From Streptomonospora nanhaiensis (GTDB taxonomy: Bacteria; Actinomycetota; Actinomycetes; Streptosporangiales; Streptosporangiaceae), in contig NZ_CP113264.1 of assembly GCF_026642255.1 (NCBI RefSeq), positions 744,001 through 808,000 on the forward strand: 64,000 nt of DNA, in the 5' to 3' direction. Position 1 is the stretch's first letter. Each line of letters starts with the position of its first letter. This document shows positions 56,775-64,000 of this stretch, piece by piece. Position numbers and translations under genes: made by a program. The notes under the pieces are model-generated. The model was not told the origin of the DNA. It searched no databases and saw only the letters and a list, made by a program, of their open reading frames with translations.

Positions 56775-57794
56775 TCAAGACCGGGCGGCCGGCGCGGGTG
56801 CGGGGGGAGCCGGGGGTCCGGGGGCGTCGAGCATCCGGTCGTTGAGCAGCCCGGCCACGGCGTCCACCGCCCGGAGGGCCGGGGCGGGGGTGCCGGTCAG
56901 GTCGGCCAGCTCCACCACGGCGGACAGGATGACGTCCAGTTCCATGGGCCGCCCGCGCTCCAGGTCGTGCAGGGTCGAGGTGCGGTGGTCCCCGGCGCGC
57001 TCGGCCCCGGCCAGGCGGCGGTCGATGGAGACGGCGGGGTGCACGCCGAGCCGCGCCGCGACCTCCAGGGTCTCGGCCATCATGGTGCGCGCCATCTCCC
57101 GGGTCGAGCGGTTCCGGCAGATCTGCGCCATGGTGGAGCGGGTCAGCGCGCTCAGCGGGTTGAAGACGATGTTGCCCATCAGCTTCACCCAGATGTCCTC
57201 GCGCAGGTCCTGCTCGATCGGGCACTTGAGGCCGCCCGCCTCCATCGCGGCCTGGAAGTCGCGGCAGCGCGCGGAGGAGGACCGGTCCGGCTCGCCGATG
57301 GAGAACCGGGTCCCCTCCATGTGCCGGATCACCCCCGGGCCCGCGAGCTCGGTGGCCGCGTAGACCACGCACCCGACCGCGCGCTCGACCGGGATCGTCC
57401 GGCTGACCGCTCCCCCCGGGTCCACGCTCTCGATGCGGTGTCCCGCGAGGGGGCCCTCGACCCCGTGGAAGTACCACCACGGGATGCCGTTCTGGGCGGC
57501 GACGACCATGGTGGAGGGGCCCATCAGGGGGCGCAGCATCGGGCCGCAGCCCGCGTAGTGCTGGGCCTTCAGGCCGAGGAGGACGGCGTCGACGGGGCCG
57601 ACCTCGGACGGGTCGTCGGTGGCGTGCGGGTGCGCGGTGAAGTCGCCGCGCGCGCTGAGCACGCGGACGCCCCGCTCCCGCAGGGCCTCCAGGTGGGCGC
57701 CGCGGGCGATGAGGTGGACGTCGGCCCCGCCCCTGTGGAGTGCGGCGCCCGCGTAGGCGCCGATCGCTCCGGCGCCGAGTACGGCGATTCGCAT
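56775..57794 (-). CDS. PanE/ApbA-family reductase (candidate oxalyl-CoA reductase)
   Basis: 339 aa ketopantoate-reductase fold. NADP-binding GAGAIGAYAGAALHRGGADV at the N-terminus, NGIPWWYFHG, and the catalytic Lys in DIWVKLMGNIVFNPLSALTR. Nominally 2-dehydropantoate 2-reductase, but it sits in a GntR-controlled oxalate/formate cluster. In Methylobacterium extorquens the related PanE2 reduces oxalyl-CoA to glyoxylate for assimilation; the same role is inferred here. ATG with GGGAG at 6 nt. The best operator palindrome of the window is 21 nt upstream. A Pro/Ala-rich C-terminal tail is extra. Confidence 0.85.
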   Translation of the reverse strand: MRIAVLGAGAIGAYAGAALHRGGADVHLIARGAHLEALRERGVRVLSARGDFTAHPHATDDPSEVGPVDAVLLGLKAQHYAGCGPMLRPLMGPSTMVVAAQNGIPWWYFHGVEGPLAGHRIESVDPGGAVSRTIPVERAVGCVVYAATELAGPGVIRHMEGTRFSIGEPDRSSSARCRDFQAAMEAGGLKCPIEQDLREDIWVKLMGNIVFNPLSALTRSTMAQICRNRSTREMARTMMAETLEVAARLGVHPAVSIDRRLAGAERAGDHRTSTLHDLERGRPMELDVILSAVVELADLTGTPAPALRAVDAVAGLLNDRMLDAPGPPAPPAPAPAARS

Positions 57795-57813
57795 GAGGAC
57801 TCCCTTCCTTTCA

Positions 57814-57831
57814 CATACTGTATACAGTATG
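57814..57831. promoter_or_regulatory. GntR operator, perfect 18-bp palindrome
   Basis: CATACTGTATACAGTATG is an exact palindrome between the divergent PanE-like and moeA genes (21 and 43 nt from their starts). It is the best-defined copy and was used as the window consensus. Confidence 0.85.
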
Positions 57832-57873
57832 CTCCGAGATATCGTTCTCCACATGTCGGTAGGGAGAGAAGGA

Positions 57874-59103
57874 ATGCCCGACCAGGGTTCCCCGGAAACT
57901 TCTCCGCTTCTTCACGTCGGAGACCACCCGCGACCCCCGCTGCCCTGGACCGCTGCGCGGGAGCTGGCGCGGGTGACCGGTGCCGAGGGTGGCACGCCCA
58001 TGGCCGAGGAGCCGCTCGCCGGCGCCCTCGGCGCCACCCTCGGCGCCGACCTCGTCGCGGCGGTCGACGTCCCCGCGCTCGACAGCGCCGCCATGGACGG
58101 GTACGCGGTGTCCGGGGAGGGCCCCTGGTCGGTCCTCGGGCGCTCGCTCGCGGGGCGGCGGTGCCCGGTCGTCCGGCTGGGGGGCGGTGAGGCAGTGGAG
58201 GTCGCCACCGGCGCCGTCCTGCCGGACGGCACCACGGCGGTCCTGCCGCGCGAGCTGGCGACGGAGTCCTCCGGCGCCGTGCGCGGCGGGATCGGCGAGG
58301 GGCGGCACATCCGCCGCCGGGGCGAGACCACGGCGGCGGGAACGCCGGTCGCCCGCCGGGGTAGCCCCGTCACCCCCGCCCTCCTGGGGCTCGCCGCGAG
58401 CCTGGGCCGCGACACCCTGCCCGTGGTCCGGCCCCTCGTGCGGGTCCTGGTCACGGGGGACGAGGTCGTGGTCGAGGGGGCGCCGCGCCCCGGGGCGGTG
58501 CGGGACGCGATCGGTCCCGTGCTGCCCGGGCTCGTCGCCTGGGCCGGGGGCGCCTGCGCCCCCGCGGTGCGGGTCCCCGACCGGGGCCGGGACCTGGCGC
58601 GGGCGCTCGGCGTCGCAGGGCCGGCCGAGGTCGTCGCGGTCTGCGGCTCCTCCTCGGCCGGCCCGGCCGACCACCTGCGCCCGGTCCTGGCCCGGCTGGG
58701 CGCCAGGGTCGTCGTCGACGGCGTCGCCTGCCGCCCCGGCCATCCGCAGCTGCTGGCCGTCCTGCCCTCCGGGACCGTGGTCGTGGGGCTGCCGGGGAAC
58801 CCCGGCGCGGCCCTGGCCGCCGCCCTCACCCTGCTGGTTCCGGTGCTCAGCGGCCGTGCGGACCGGCGGGACCCCGCGCACGCCGGCCGGCGGATCGGGC
58901 TCATCGGCCCGACCGGCCCGCACCCGTCCGACACCCGTCTGGTGCCGGTGCGCGTGAGCCAGGACCTGGCGGTGGAGCTGCCCGTCTCGGGCTCCGCCGA
59001 CCTGAGGGGCGCCGCCACGGCGGACGCCCTCGCCGTGGTCCCGCCCTCGCGCGTCCCGGGGCGCGTCCCCGGAAGGGTCGAGCTCGTGGAGGTTCCGACG
59101 TGA
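57874..59103 (+). CDS. moeA: molybdopterin molybdotransferase
   Basis: 409 aa MoeA, inserting molybdate into molybdopterin. Family blocks are DSAAMDGYAVSG, VATGAVLPDGTTAVLPRE, VLVTGDEVV and VVGLPGNPGAALAAAL. The ATG at 57874 has GGGAG at 7 nt; earlier in-frame ATGs at 57829 and 57853 fall in or next to the operator. It is divergent from the PanE-like gene under the same palindrome, so molybdenum-cofactor supply is induced with the Mo formate dehydrogenase. Probably a dedicated second copy of moeA. Confidence 0.92.
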   Translation: MPDQGSPETSPLLHVGDHPRPPLPWTAARELARVTGAEGGTPMAEEPLAGALGATLGADLVAAVDVPALDSAAMDGYAVSGEGPWSVLGRSLAGRRCPVVRLGGGEAVEVATGAVLPDGTTAVLPRELATESSGAVRGGIGEGRHIRRRGETTAAGTPVARRGSPVTPALLGLAASLGRDTLPVVRPLVRVLVTGDEVVVEGAPRPGAVRDAIGPVLPGLVAWAGGACAPAVRVPDRGRDLARALGVAGPAEVVAVCGSSSAGPADHLRPVLARLGARVVVDGVACRPGHPQLLAVLPSGTVVVGLPGNPGAALAAALTLLVPVLSGRADRRDPAHAGRRIGLIGPTGPHPSDTRLVPVRVSQDLAVELPVSGSADLRGAATADALAVVPPSRVPGRVPGRVELVEVPT

Positions 59104-59119
59104 CCCACGCACGTCCTGC

Positions 59120-59135
59120 GTTTTGTACACTGTCT
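59120..59135. promoter_or_regulatory. GntR operator-like site before the regulator gene
   Basis: GTTTTGTACACTGTCT matches the consensus at 11 of 16 positions; TTGTA and TACAA arms also frame it. It lies 36 nt before the gntR start and suggests autoregulation. It resembles the fdh site at 54550 in the shared TTTTGTA stretch. Confidence 0.55.
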
Positions 59136-59170
59136 ACAAAGACCGCGCACCAGGATTCCGGAGATTCCCT

Positions 59171-59854
59171 ATGGCCTCGCAGGGGTTGAACACCGTCGCA
59201 GGACGGATCCAGCGTCCCGTACCGCTGCGCGAAGCCGTGTACGAGGCCATCCTGGACCTGATCACCACCCGGGCGCTCTCACCCGGCCACCACCTGGTCG
59301 AGACGGAGCTGGCCCAGACCCTGGGCGTCTCGCGCCAGCCCGTCCGCGAGGCGATGCAGCGGCTCAGCAACGAGGGGTGGGTGGACCTGCGCCCCGGCTA
59401 CGGGGCGTTCGTGCACACGCCCACCGAGAGCGAGGCCGACCAGCTCCTGGCGGTCCGCGCGCTGCTGGAGACCGAGTCGGCCCGCCTGGCCGCCGCCAAC
59501 GCCTCGCCCGAACAGGTCGGCCACCTGCGCGACCTGGTCGCCGCCGGGCGCGCGGCGACCGAGCTCGCCGACACCGACGCGGTGGTCCAGGCCAACGCCG
59601 ACTTCCACCGCACCGTCACCGAGGCCTCGGGCAACCGGGTGCTCGCCGAACTGGCCGCCCAGGTGGACCGGCGGGTCCGCTGGTACTACGCCCCGGTCGC
59701 CCGCATCCGCGGCGCCGCCTCCTGGGACGAGCACGCCAGCCTCGTCGACGTCATCGAGGCGGGGGACGCCGACCAGGCCCTCAGACTGATGAGCGAGCAC
59801 ACCGAGCGCACCCGGCGCACCTACCACGAGCGCGTGGACGGCGACGGCTCCTGA
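59171..59854 (+). CDS. GntR-family (FCD) transcriptional regulator of the cluster
   Basis: 227 aa. N-terminal winged helix (about 18-85: LREAVYEAILDLITTRALSP, ETELAQTLGVSRQPVREAMQ, YGAFVHTP) followed by an all-helical FCD ligand domain (about 90-215) with metal-ligand-type residues in NADFHRTVTEASGN and WDEHASLVDVIEAGD. FCD regulators usually respond to carboxylic acids. It sits 67 nt after moeA on the same strand and is the only regulator in the cluster. The recurrent GTATAC-centred palindromes fit the known FadR/FCD operator style. ATG with GGAG at 8 nt. Confidence 0.92.
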   Translation: MASQGLNTVAGRIQRPVPLREAVYEAILDLITTRALSPGHHLVETELAQTLGVSRQPVREAMQRLSNEGWVDLRPGYGAFVHTPTESEADQLLAVRALLETESARLAAANASPEQVGHLRDLVAAGRAATELADTDAVVQANADFHRTVTEASGNRVLAELAAQVDRRVRWYYAPVARIRGAASWDEHASLVDVIEAGDADQALRLMSEHTERTRRTYHERVDGDGS

Positions 59855-59866
59855 GTCCCCGCGGCG

Positions 59867-59896
59867 GGGTCGCGGCGGCTCAGTCCGCCGCGACCC
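59867..59896. terminator. terminator between gntR and DUF2087 gene
   Basis: Perfect 12-bp stem GGGTCGCGGCGG with complement, loop CTCAGT, 12 nt after the gntR stop. The loop contains the stop codon of the convergent DUF2087 gene. Confidence 0.7.
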
Positions 59897-60377
59897 GGTA
59901 CGCGCTCCCGTCGGCCTCGCGCGTCAGGTACCCCTCCTCCACCAGGTACCTGCGCATCGAGGACGGGTCGTCGAAGCAGGTGCGGATCGCCGTGTTCACC
60001 TGCTTCTCGGTGTAGACCACCCCGGGCGCGAAGAGCCGCCCCGCGATCCGCGCGAAGACCCCTCGGCGCAGCTCGCGCCGGACGGGCAGGGCGGTCAGCC
60101 GTCCCTGGTGGAACAGCGCGTCCACGGGGTCGCGCCCGGCGGGGGCGTTCTCCTCCAGGGCGGCCGCGAACACCCCGGGCACGCACACCACGCGCCCGCC
60201 CTCCTCCCTCACGAGGCCGGCGTCCGCCAACCGGCGCAGGTGCCGTACGGCCGCGGAGCCGCCCGCGCGGAGGTCCTCCGGGGCGGCGCCGCCGGCGCCC
60301 GCCGCGACCACGCGGGCGTAGAGCGCGAGCCGGTCGGGGTCGGCGAGGGACGAGACGATCTGGGCGGGGTGCGGCAC
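59880..60377 (-). CDS. ArsR-like HTH and DUF2087 regulator
   Basis: 165 aa. N-terminal winged-helix segment (about 5-65: IVSSLADPDRLALYARVVAA, RHLRRLADAGLVREEGGRVV) and C-terminal DUF2087 domain (about 95-165: RRGVFARIAGRLFAPGVVYT, NTAIRTCFDDPSSMRRYLVE, GYLTREADGSAYRV). The DUF2087 part is itself winged-helix-like, and such proteins are presumed regulators. The GTG at 60377 has AGGAGG at 6 nt; an ATG 30 nt upstream is less likely. The target is unknown; it is on the same strand as the HAD gene, 69 nt further on. Confidence 0.85.
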   Translation of the reverse strand: MPHPAQIVSSLADPDRLALYARVVAAGAGGAAPEDLRAGGSAAVRHLRRLADAGLVREEGGRVVCVPGVFAAALEENAPAGRDPVDALFHQGRLTALPVRRELRRGVFARIAGRLFAPGVVYTEKQVNTAIRTCFDDPSSMRRYLVEEGYLTREADGSAYRVAAD

Positions 60378-60446
60378 GGTGCTCCTCCTGGCATGGGTTG
60401 TCCGCACCCATGAGACCGGAGGGGACGGGCGCCCCGCCAGCGGTTT

Positions 60447-61265
60447 TCAGCGCCCGGCGAGCAGCCGCTCCACCACCCTGGCCACCCCGTCCTCGGTGCT
60501 CGCCGGGGCGACGCCCAGGCCCAGGGCGGGATCGAGCAGGTCCGGGTGCCCGTCGGCCATGGCGTAGCCCATACCGGCCCAGGACAGCGCGGCCAGGTCG
60601 TTGGGCATGTCGCCGAAGGCCGCGACCTCCTCCGCGGCCACCCCCCACCGCTCGCAGACCAGTGCCAGGGTGGTGCCCTTGTTGACCCCGGACGCGCTCA
60701 GCTCCAGCAGTCCGTGCCCGCCCGAGTAGGTGACCTCCACCAGCGATCCGACCGTCTCCACGGCCGCCTCGTGCAGGAGGTGGACCGGGGTGCCGCCGGA
60801 GCGCACCAGCAGCTTGGCGATCGGGGAGGTGCGCTCCAGGAGCTCCTCGGCGGAGTCCAGGACCCCGCTCACCCAGTCGCGGTGCGCCCACGGTTCGAGC
60901 AGGTAGCCGGGCTCGTGGAAGAAGCCGGTACCCGTCTCCACGCCGAAGCCGAGGTCGGGCAGCGCGCCGCGCAGCTTCTCGACCACGGTGCCCGCCGTCT
61001 CCGGGGACAGGGCGCGTACGAGGGGCTCCTCGTCGGGGAGGTGGGCGAGCGCGCCGTTGCCGCAGAGGACGGCGGCGGAGGTGAACTGGGAGGAGATGTG
61101 CCACGTCTCCCGGGGCGGGCGGGCCGTGGAGACGACCACCCTCACCCCCGCGTCGGCGGCCGCCGCCAGCGCTTGTCGGTTGCGGGCGGAGACGAGGCCT
61201 CCGGAGCCCAGGAGAGTGCCGTCGAGGTCGGTCGCGATGACCCGGGGAAAGACCATGTGTCGCAT
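60447..61265 (-). CDS. HAD-superfamily (Cof-type) phosphatase
   Basis: 272 aa HAD IIB hydrolase. Motif I DLDGTLLGSG with the nucleophilic Asp (about residues 13-17), motif II VVVSTARP, Lys of motif III in GVNKGTTLALVCE, and motif IV GDMPNDLAAL. Acts on a small phosphorylated metabolite. The ATG overlaps the stop of the STM4011-like radical SAM gene by one base (TAATG), with GGAG at 9 nt. It is therefore co-translated with the radical SAM cluster and probably belongs to its pathway. Confidence 0.9.
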   Translation of the reverse strand: MRHMVFPRVIATDLDGTLLGSGGLVSARNRQALAAAADAGVRVVVSTARPPRETWHISSQFTSAAVLCGNGALAHLPDEEPLVRALSPETAGTVVEKLRGALPDLGFGVETGTGFFHEPGYLLEPWAHRDWVSGVLDSAEELLERTSPIAKLLVRSGGTPVHLLHEAAVETVGSLVEVTYSGGHGLLELSASGVNKGTTLALVCERWGVAAEEVAAFGDMPNDLAALSWAGMGYAMADGHPDLLDPALGLGVAPASTEDGVARVVERLLAGR

Positions 61266-62407
61266 TATGTCTGTCTCCGGTGACGGTTTGAAGTGGCGCC
61301 GTCCGGGCCCGGTGCGGGCGGCGCCGCGGCCGGGAGGACCGCCGGGACGCGTTCCACGACGCCGCCCCGGAAGACGTCGTAGAGGTCGAGGGTCTCCAGG
61401 TGCACGTAGCCGATGTGGCAGTCGCAGCTGGTCAGAGGGCAGGGGGACGGTCCGGGGTCCAGGGCGAACGACCCGTCGTAGAGGTTGCCCATCGGGGTGT
61501 CCACGAAGTGGCATCGGCGCACCCCGCCGTCGGCGTCCACGGACAGCACACTGTCACCCGTGCGGCAGGGCCGTCCGAGGCTCGGGTGGGGGTGCCGGCT
61601 GTAGTGGAAGTGCGGGTCCAGGGCCTGCCACTCCGCGGCCTCCCCGTCGGTGTAGGTCCGGCCCTCGGCGGCGTTGACCCACAGGTACACGTCACCGGGC
61701 AGGTCGGCCCGCATCCTCCGGGCCGCCTCCAGGTGGTCGGGCTCGCCGACCACGCCGACGCTGAACCGCACCCCCGCGGCGGCCAGCTCCCGGGCCTTGG
61801 CGAGGAAGCGCTCGTGGGACACCTGGCCGGGGTGGTAGGTGGTCCACAGCGCGGTGGACGACAGGTCGCAGTCGGCCAGCCAGCCCAGTCGGCCGCTCAG
61901 GTTGGTCTGGATCGCCACCCTCTCCACGTGGGGCAGGCGGCTGAGCCGGACGATCGCGGTCCGGTACCAGGAGCGCACCAGCCCCTCGCCCCAGGGGGTG
62001 AACAGCACCGAGACCCGGGTTCCCGGGTTCTCGGCGGGGCGGTCGGCCACCCAGTCGGCGAACCGCTCCAGGGCGGCCCGGTCCGCGCGCAGGGTCCCGG
62101 GGTCGTCGCGCCGCTTGGCGAAGGGGCAGTACGGGCAGTCGTAGTCGCAGCTGGCCAGCGGCCCCCGGTAGAGGAGGGTGAGGTGCGGGGGGAGCTCCGG
62201 CGCGGGGCGCGCCCGGTCGGGGGCGCCCGGGGCGCGGGGCGCGGGGGACAGGGCCCCGTGGATCCCCGGCCAGGGGAGCGGTGTCACCCGCGGGGGCGCG
62301 GCCGGGGCGGGGGGACGCTCCGACCCGGCCGCGGCGGGGCACGCGGCCGGGTCGGAGGCGCGGGCGGGGGGAGCCCCGTGGTCCGCGGCGGGTTCCACGG
62401 CGCTCAC
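61265..62407 (-). CDS. STM4011-like radical SAM protein
   Basis: 380 aa. After a Pro/Ala-rich head of ~75 residues not usual for the family comes LYRGPLASCDYDCPYCPFAK with the radical SAM CxxxCxxC (Cys 87, 91, 94). VAIQTNLSGRLGWLADCDLS, VLSVDADGGVRRCHFVDTPM and a terminal SCDCHIGYVHLETLDLYDVF follow. These match the STM4011 family of Salmonella-type clusters, of unknown reaction. The GTG overlaps the STM4012-like stop (GTGA). The auxiliary Cys near the C-terminus may bind a second cluster. Confidence 0.82.
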   Translation of the reverse strand: MSAVEPAADHGAPPARASDPAACPAAAGSERPPAPAAPPRVTPLPWPGIHGALSPAPRAPGAPDRARPAPELPPHLTLLYRGPLASCDYDCPYCPFAKRRDDPGTLRADRAALERFADWVADRPAENPGTRVSVLFTPWGEGLVRSWYRTAIVRLSRLPHVERVAIQTNLSGRLGWLADCDLSSTALWTTYHPGQVSHERFLAKARELAAAGVRFSVGVVGEPDHLEAARRMRADLPGDVYLWVNAAEGRTYTDGEAAEWQALDPHFHYSRHPHPSLGRPCRTGDSVLSVDADGGVRRCHFVDTPMGNLYDGSFALDPGPSPCPLTSCDCHIGYVHLETLDLYDVFRGGVVERVPAVLPAAAPPAPGPDGATSNRHRRQT

Positions 62408-63756
62408 CGGGCCTCGTACTCGGCCATCAGCGCCGACACCCGGGCGGAGAAGGCCATCGGCCCGACGGCGTCGGAGTGCGCGAGGCCCTCCGGGCTCAGC
62501 CGCACCGTGCCCGGACCGCCGTCCGGTTCCAGCCAGCCGCGCGCGCCGAGCGCGGCGAACAGCTCCGGGAAGTCCTCCGCGGGGTGGCCGCCGAACCGCT
62601 CCGCGTAGGCGGCGGCGTCCATGGCCTCGGCCCGCAGCAGAGACTGGACGAGGTGGCGGCGCCGGCGCTCCCCGTCGTCCAGCAGGAACCCCACCTCCGC
62701 GTGCGCGAAGTCCCCCGCGCCGCGTCCCACGTAGTCCGCGATGATCGACCGCACGTGGCCCACCCCCACCGCGTAGTCGAACGAGTAGTGGGCGGACGCC
62801 GTGTACGACCGCGCCCCGCACCCGAGCCCGACCATGCCGTCGGTCTGGCAGCAGTGGTCCGGCACGTCCGCGCCGGTGGCGGGCGCGTCCGCGCGCCGGA
62901 ACATGCGCATGGACACCTGCTCGTAGCCGCGTTCCAGCAGGTGGTCGCGCCCCTGCCGGTACAGGCCCAGCCGGTGGTCGTCCCAGTCCCGGGCGCGGCG
63001 GCCCAGGCCGGTGAGAGGCCGCACGTACAGGGGGTAGAGGTAGACCTCCTCCGGGGCCCATTCCAGCGCCGTGTCCAGGGAGTACGCCCACGTGCGGGCG
63101 TCCTGCCGGTCGATCCCGTAGATGAGGTCGAGGTTGAGGTCGGCGGAGGTGTGCCCGCGCACGGCCGCCAGGGCCCGGTCCACCTCGGCGCGTTTTTGCG
63201 GACGCCCCGCGGCGTGGGCCTCGGAGTCGAGGAAGCTCTGCACGCCCATGCTGATCCGGGTCAGGCCGCGCGCCTGGAGCACGTCCAGCCGGTCGGGCGT
63301 GGCCGTGGCGGGGGAGGTCTCCACCGAGACCGGTGTCCGGGAGAGGTCCACCCCGAACGCGCGTTCGGTCAGGTCGTAGACCCGGACGAGTTCGTCCGCG
63401 GTCAGGTAGGTGGGCGTCCCCCCGCCCAGGGCGGCGCGCGCGAACCGGAACCCGTCGGGCAGCACCGCGGCCACCTCCCCGGCCTGGCGCTCCATCGCGT
63501 CCAGGTACGCGGTGACCTGCTCGGCCGGGGGCGTGGACCGCGTGAACAGGTTGCAGAACCCGCAGCGCATCTCGCAGAACGGGATGTGCGCGTACAGGGA
63601 CAGCGCGCTCACGTCCTCGTCCCGCCACAGGTCGGCCAGCGGCGGGCGGTCCGCGAAGGGCCGGTAGGCGCTCTTGTGCGGATAGGCGTACACGTACGAC
63701 CGGTACGGGGAGTCCTCGCGCACGGGTTCCGGGCGCGGCACGGGGGTGACGGTCAC
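62404..63756 (-). CDS. STM4012-like radical SAM protein (HemN-type)
   Basis: 450 aa. Radical SAM motif CEMRCGFCN (about residues 62-69) in LYAHIPFCEMRCGFCNLFTR, then the HemN-like GGGTPTYLTADEL and RISMGVQSFLDSEAHAAGRP, and a C-terminal winged-helix-like HemN_C part. It differs from coproporphyrinogen dehydrogenase by its neighbours and by the N-terminal YRSYVYAYPHKSAYRPF segment, typical of the STM4012 family. GTG with GAGGAGG at 9 nt, overlapping the upstream hydrolase stop (GTGA). The product of the pathway is unknown. Confidence 0.84.
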   Translation of the reverse strand: MTVTPVPRPEPVREDSPYRSYVYAYPHKSAYRPFADRPPLADLWRDEDVSALSLYAHIPFCEMRCGFCNLFTRSTPPAEQVTAYLDAMERQAGEVAAVLPDGFRFARAALGGGTPTYLTADELVRVYDLTERAFGVDLSRTPVSVETSPATATPDRLDVLQARGLTRISMGVQSFLDSEAHAAGRPQKRAEVDRALAAVRGHTSADLNLDLIYGIDRQDARTWAYSLDTALEWAPEEVYLYPLYVRPLTGLGRRARDWDDHRLGLYRQGRDHLLERGYEQVSMRMFRRADAPATGADVPDHCCQTDGMVGLGCGARSYTASAHYSFDYAVGVGHVRSIIADYVGRGAGDFAHAEVGFLLDDGERRRRHLVQSLLRAEAMDAAAYAERFGGHPAEDFPELFAALGARGWLEPDGGPGTVRLSPEGLAHSDAVGPMAFSARVSALMAEYEAR

Positions 63757-64000
63757 GGGGTCGCCTCCTCGGCGTGGACGGGTGCGGTGCGTCCCCGGGG
63801 CAGGAACGCGTGGGTGTAGGGGACCGTCCATACGGTCTCGTGGCCGATCCGGTGGCCGGTGTACCCGTCCTCGCCGTAGGCGGTGCCGTGGTCGGAGCAC
63901 ACGATCGCGAAGCACGGGCGGCGGGCGGACATCGCGGCGAGGAGGGGCGGCAGGTGCCGGTCGACGTACTCCAGGGCGGCCGCGTGGCTCTCCGGGGTGT
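63753..64000 (-). CDS. STM4013-like sulfatase/alkaline-phosphatase-fold hydrolase (partial)
   Basis: Only the last 82 codons are in the window; the start lies beyond 64000. The visible part, CFAIVCSDHGTAYGEDGYTG followed by HRIGHETVWTVPYTHAFLPR, has the metal-binding Asp-His and later His of the alkaline phosphatase superfamily. Its order before the two radical SAM genes is that of STM4013. The stop overlaps the STM4012-like GTG. Confidence 0.78.
   Translation of the reverse strand, partial: TPESHAAALEYVDRHLPPLLAAMSARRPCFAIVCSDHGTAYGEDGYTGHRIGHETVWTVPYTHAFLPRGRTAPVHAEEATP

Overview
The window reads as a chromosomal segment of a high-G+C actinobacterium, most likely a member of the Nocardiopsaceae (Nocardiopsis / Thermobifida relatives). 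The reasons are very GC-rich coding sequence throughout, many GTG starts, several genes whose start lies 6-8 nt after a -10-like hexamer (leaderless pattern), a DUF397 / DUF5753-HTH / HATPase trio typical of sporulating actinomycetes, and a guanidine-III riboswitch that nearly matches, from memory, the Thermobifida fusca aptamer. I saw no tRNA, rRNA, CRISPR array, insertion sequence or phage gene.

Left third (1-29 kb): mostly housekeeping and core metabolism. A partial acyl-CoA dehydrogenase, an MFS exporter and a thiolase share a perfect inverted-repeat operator (AACCGAA-N5-TTCGGTT). Then come a YcaQ-like DNA glycosylase, exodeoxyribonuclease III with a coupled ribokinase, a YceI protein, argS, plsX, a lysine 2,3-aminomutase-type radical SAM enzyme, the WhiJ-type trio (DUF397, DUF5753 HTH, HATPase) followed by a STAS protein, glmS, coaA, a HelD-like RNA polymerase recycling ATPase, a DUF998 membrane protein, a tandem Usp protein, a COG4315 lipoprotein and GTP-dependent PEP carboxykinase. 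glmS and pckG share an upstream motif (TATAGACCATT).

Middle (28-39 kb): transport and sensing. It holds a DUF4239 membrane protein, a striking AT-rich 17-bp inverted repeat, a Pro/Glu-rich secreted protein, and two sodium:solute symporter modules, each with a small membrane partner, flanking a LytS/LytTR-type two-component system. A guanidine-III riboswitch controls a Gdx guanidinium exporter. An Nramp-fold transporter that lacks the metal-binding motifs follows.

Right part (39-60 kb): a GntR-controlled C1/C2 acid catabolic cluster. Its genes are an ADP-forming acyl-CoA synthetase, formyl-CoA:oxalate CoA-transferase, a ThDP enzyme of the oxalyl-CoA decarboxylase / 2-hydroxyacyl-CoA lyase type, an oxalate/formate-antiporter-family MFS, a SucCD-like pair with an aldehyde dehydrogenase, FdhD, a split NAD-dependent Mo-formate dehydrogenase, a PanE-family reductase (candidate oxalyl-CoA reductase), MoeA and a GntR/FCD regulator. 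At least seven copies of an operator around ATACTGTATACAGTAT sit before most of these units, so one regulator probably controls oxalate (or 2-hydroxyacid) activation, decarboxylation to formyl-CoA, formate oxidation to NADH and cofactor supply.

Right edge (60-64 kb): a translationally coupled STM4013-STM4012-STM4011-like cluster (sulfatase-fold hydrolase and two radical SAM proteins) with a HAD phosphatase, of unknown function, next to a DUF2087 regulator.
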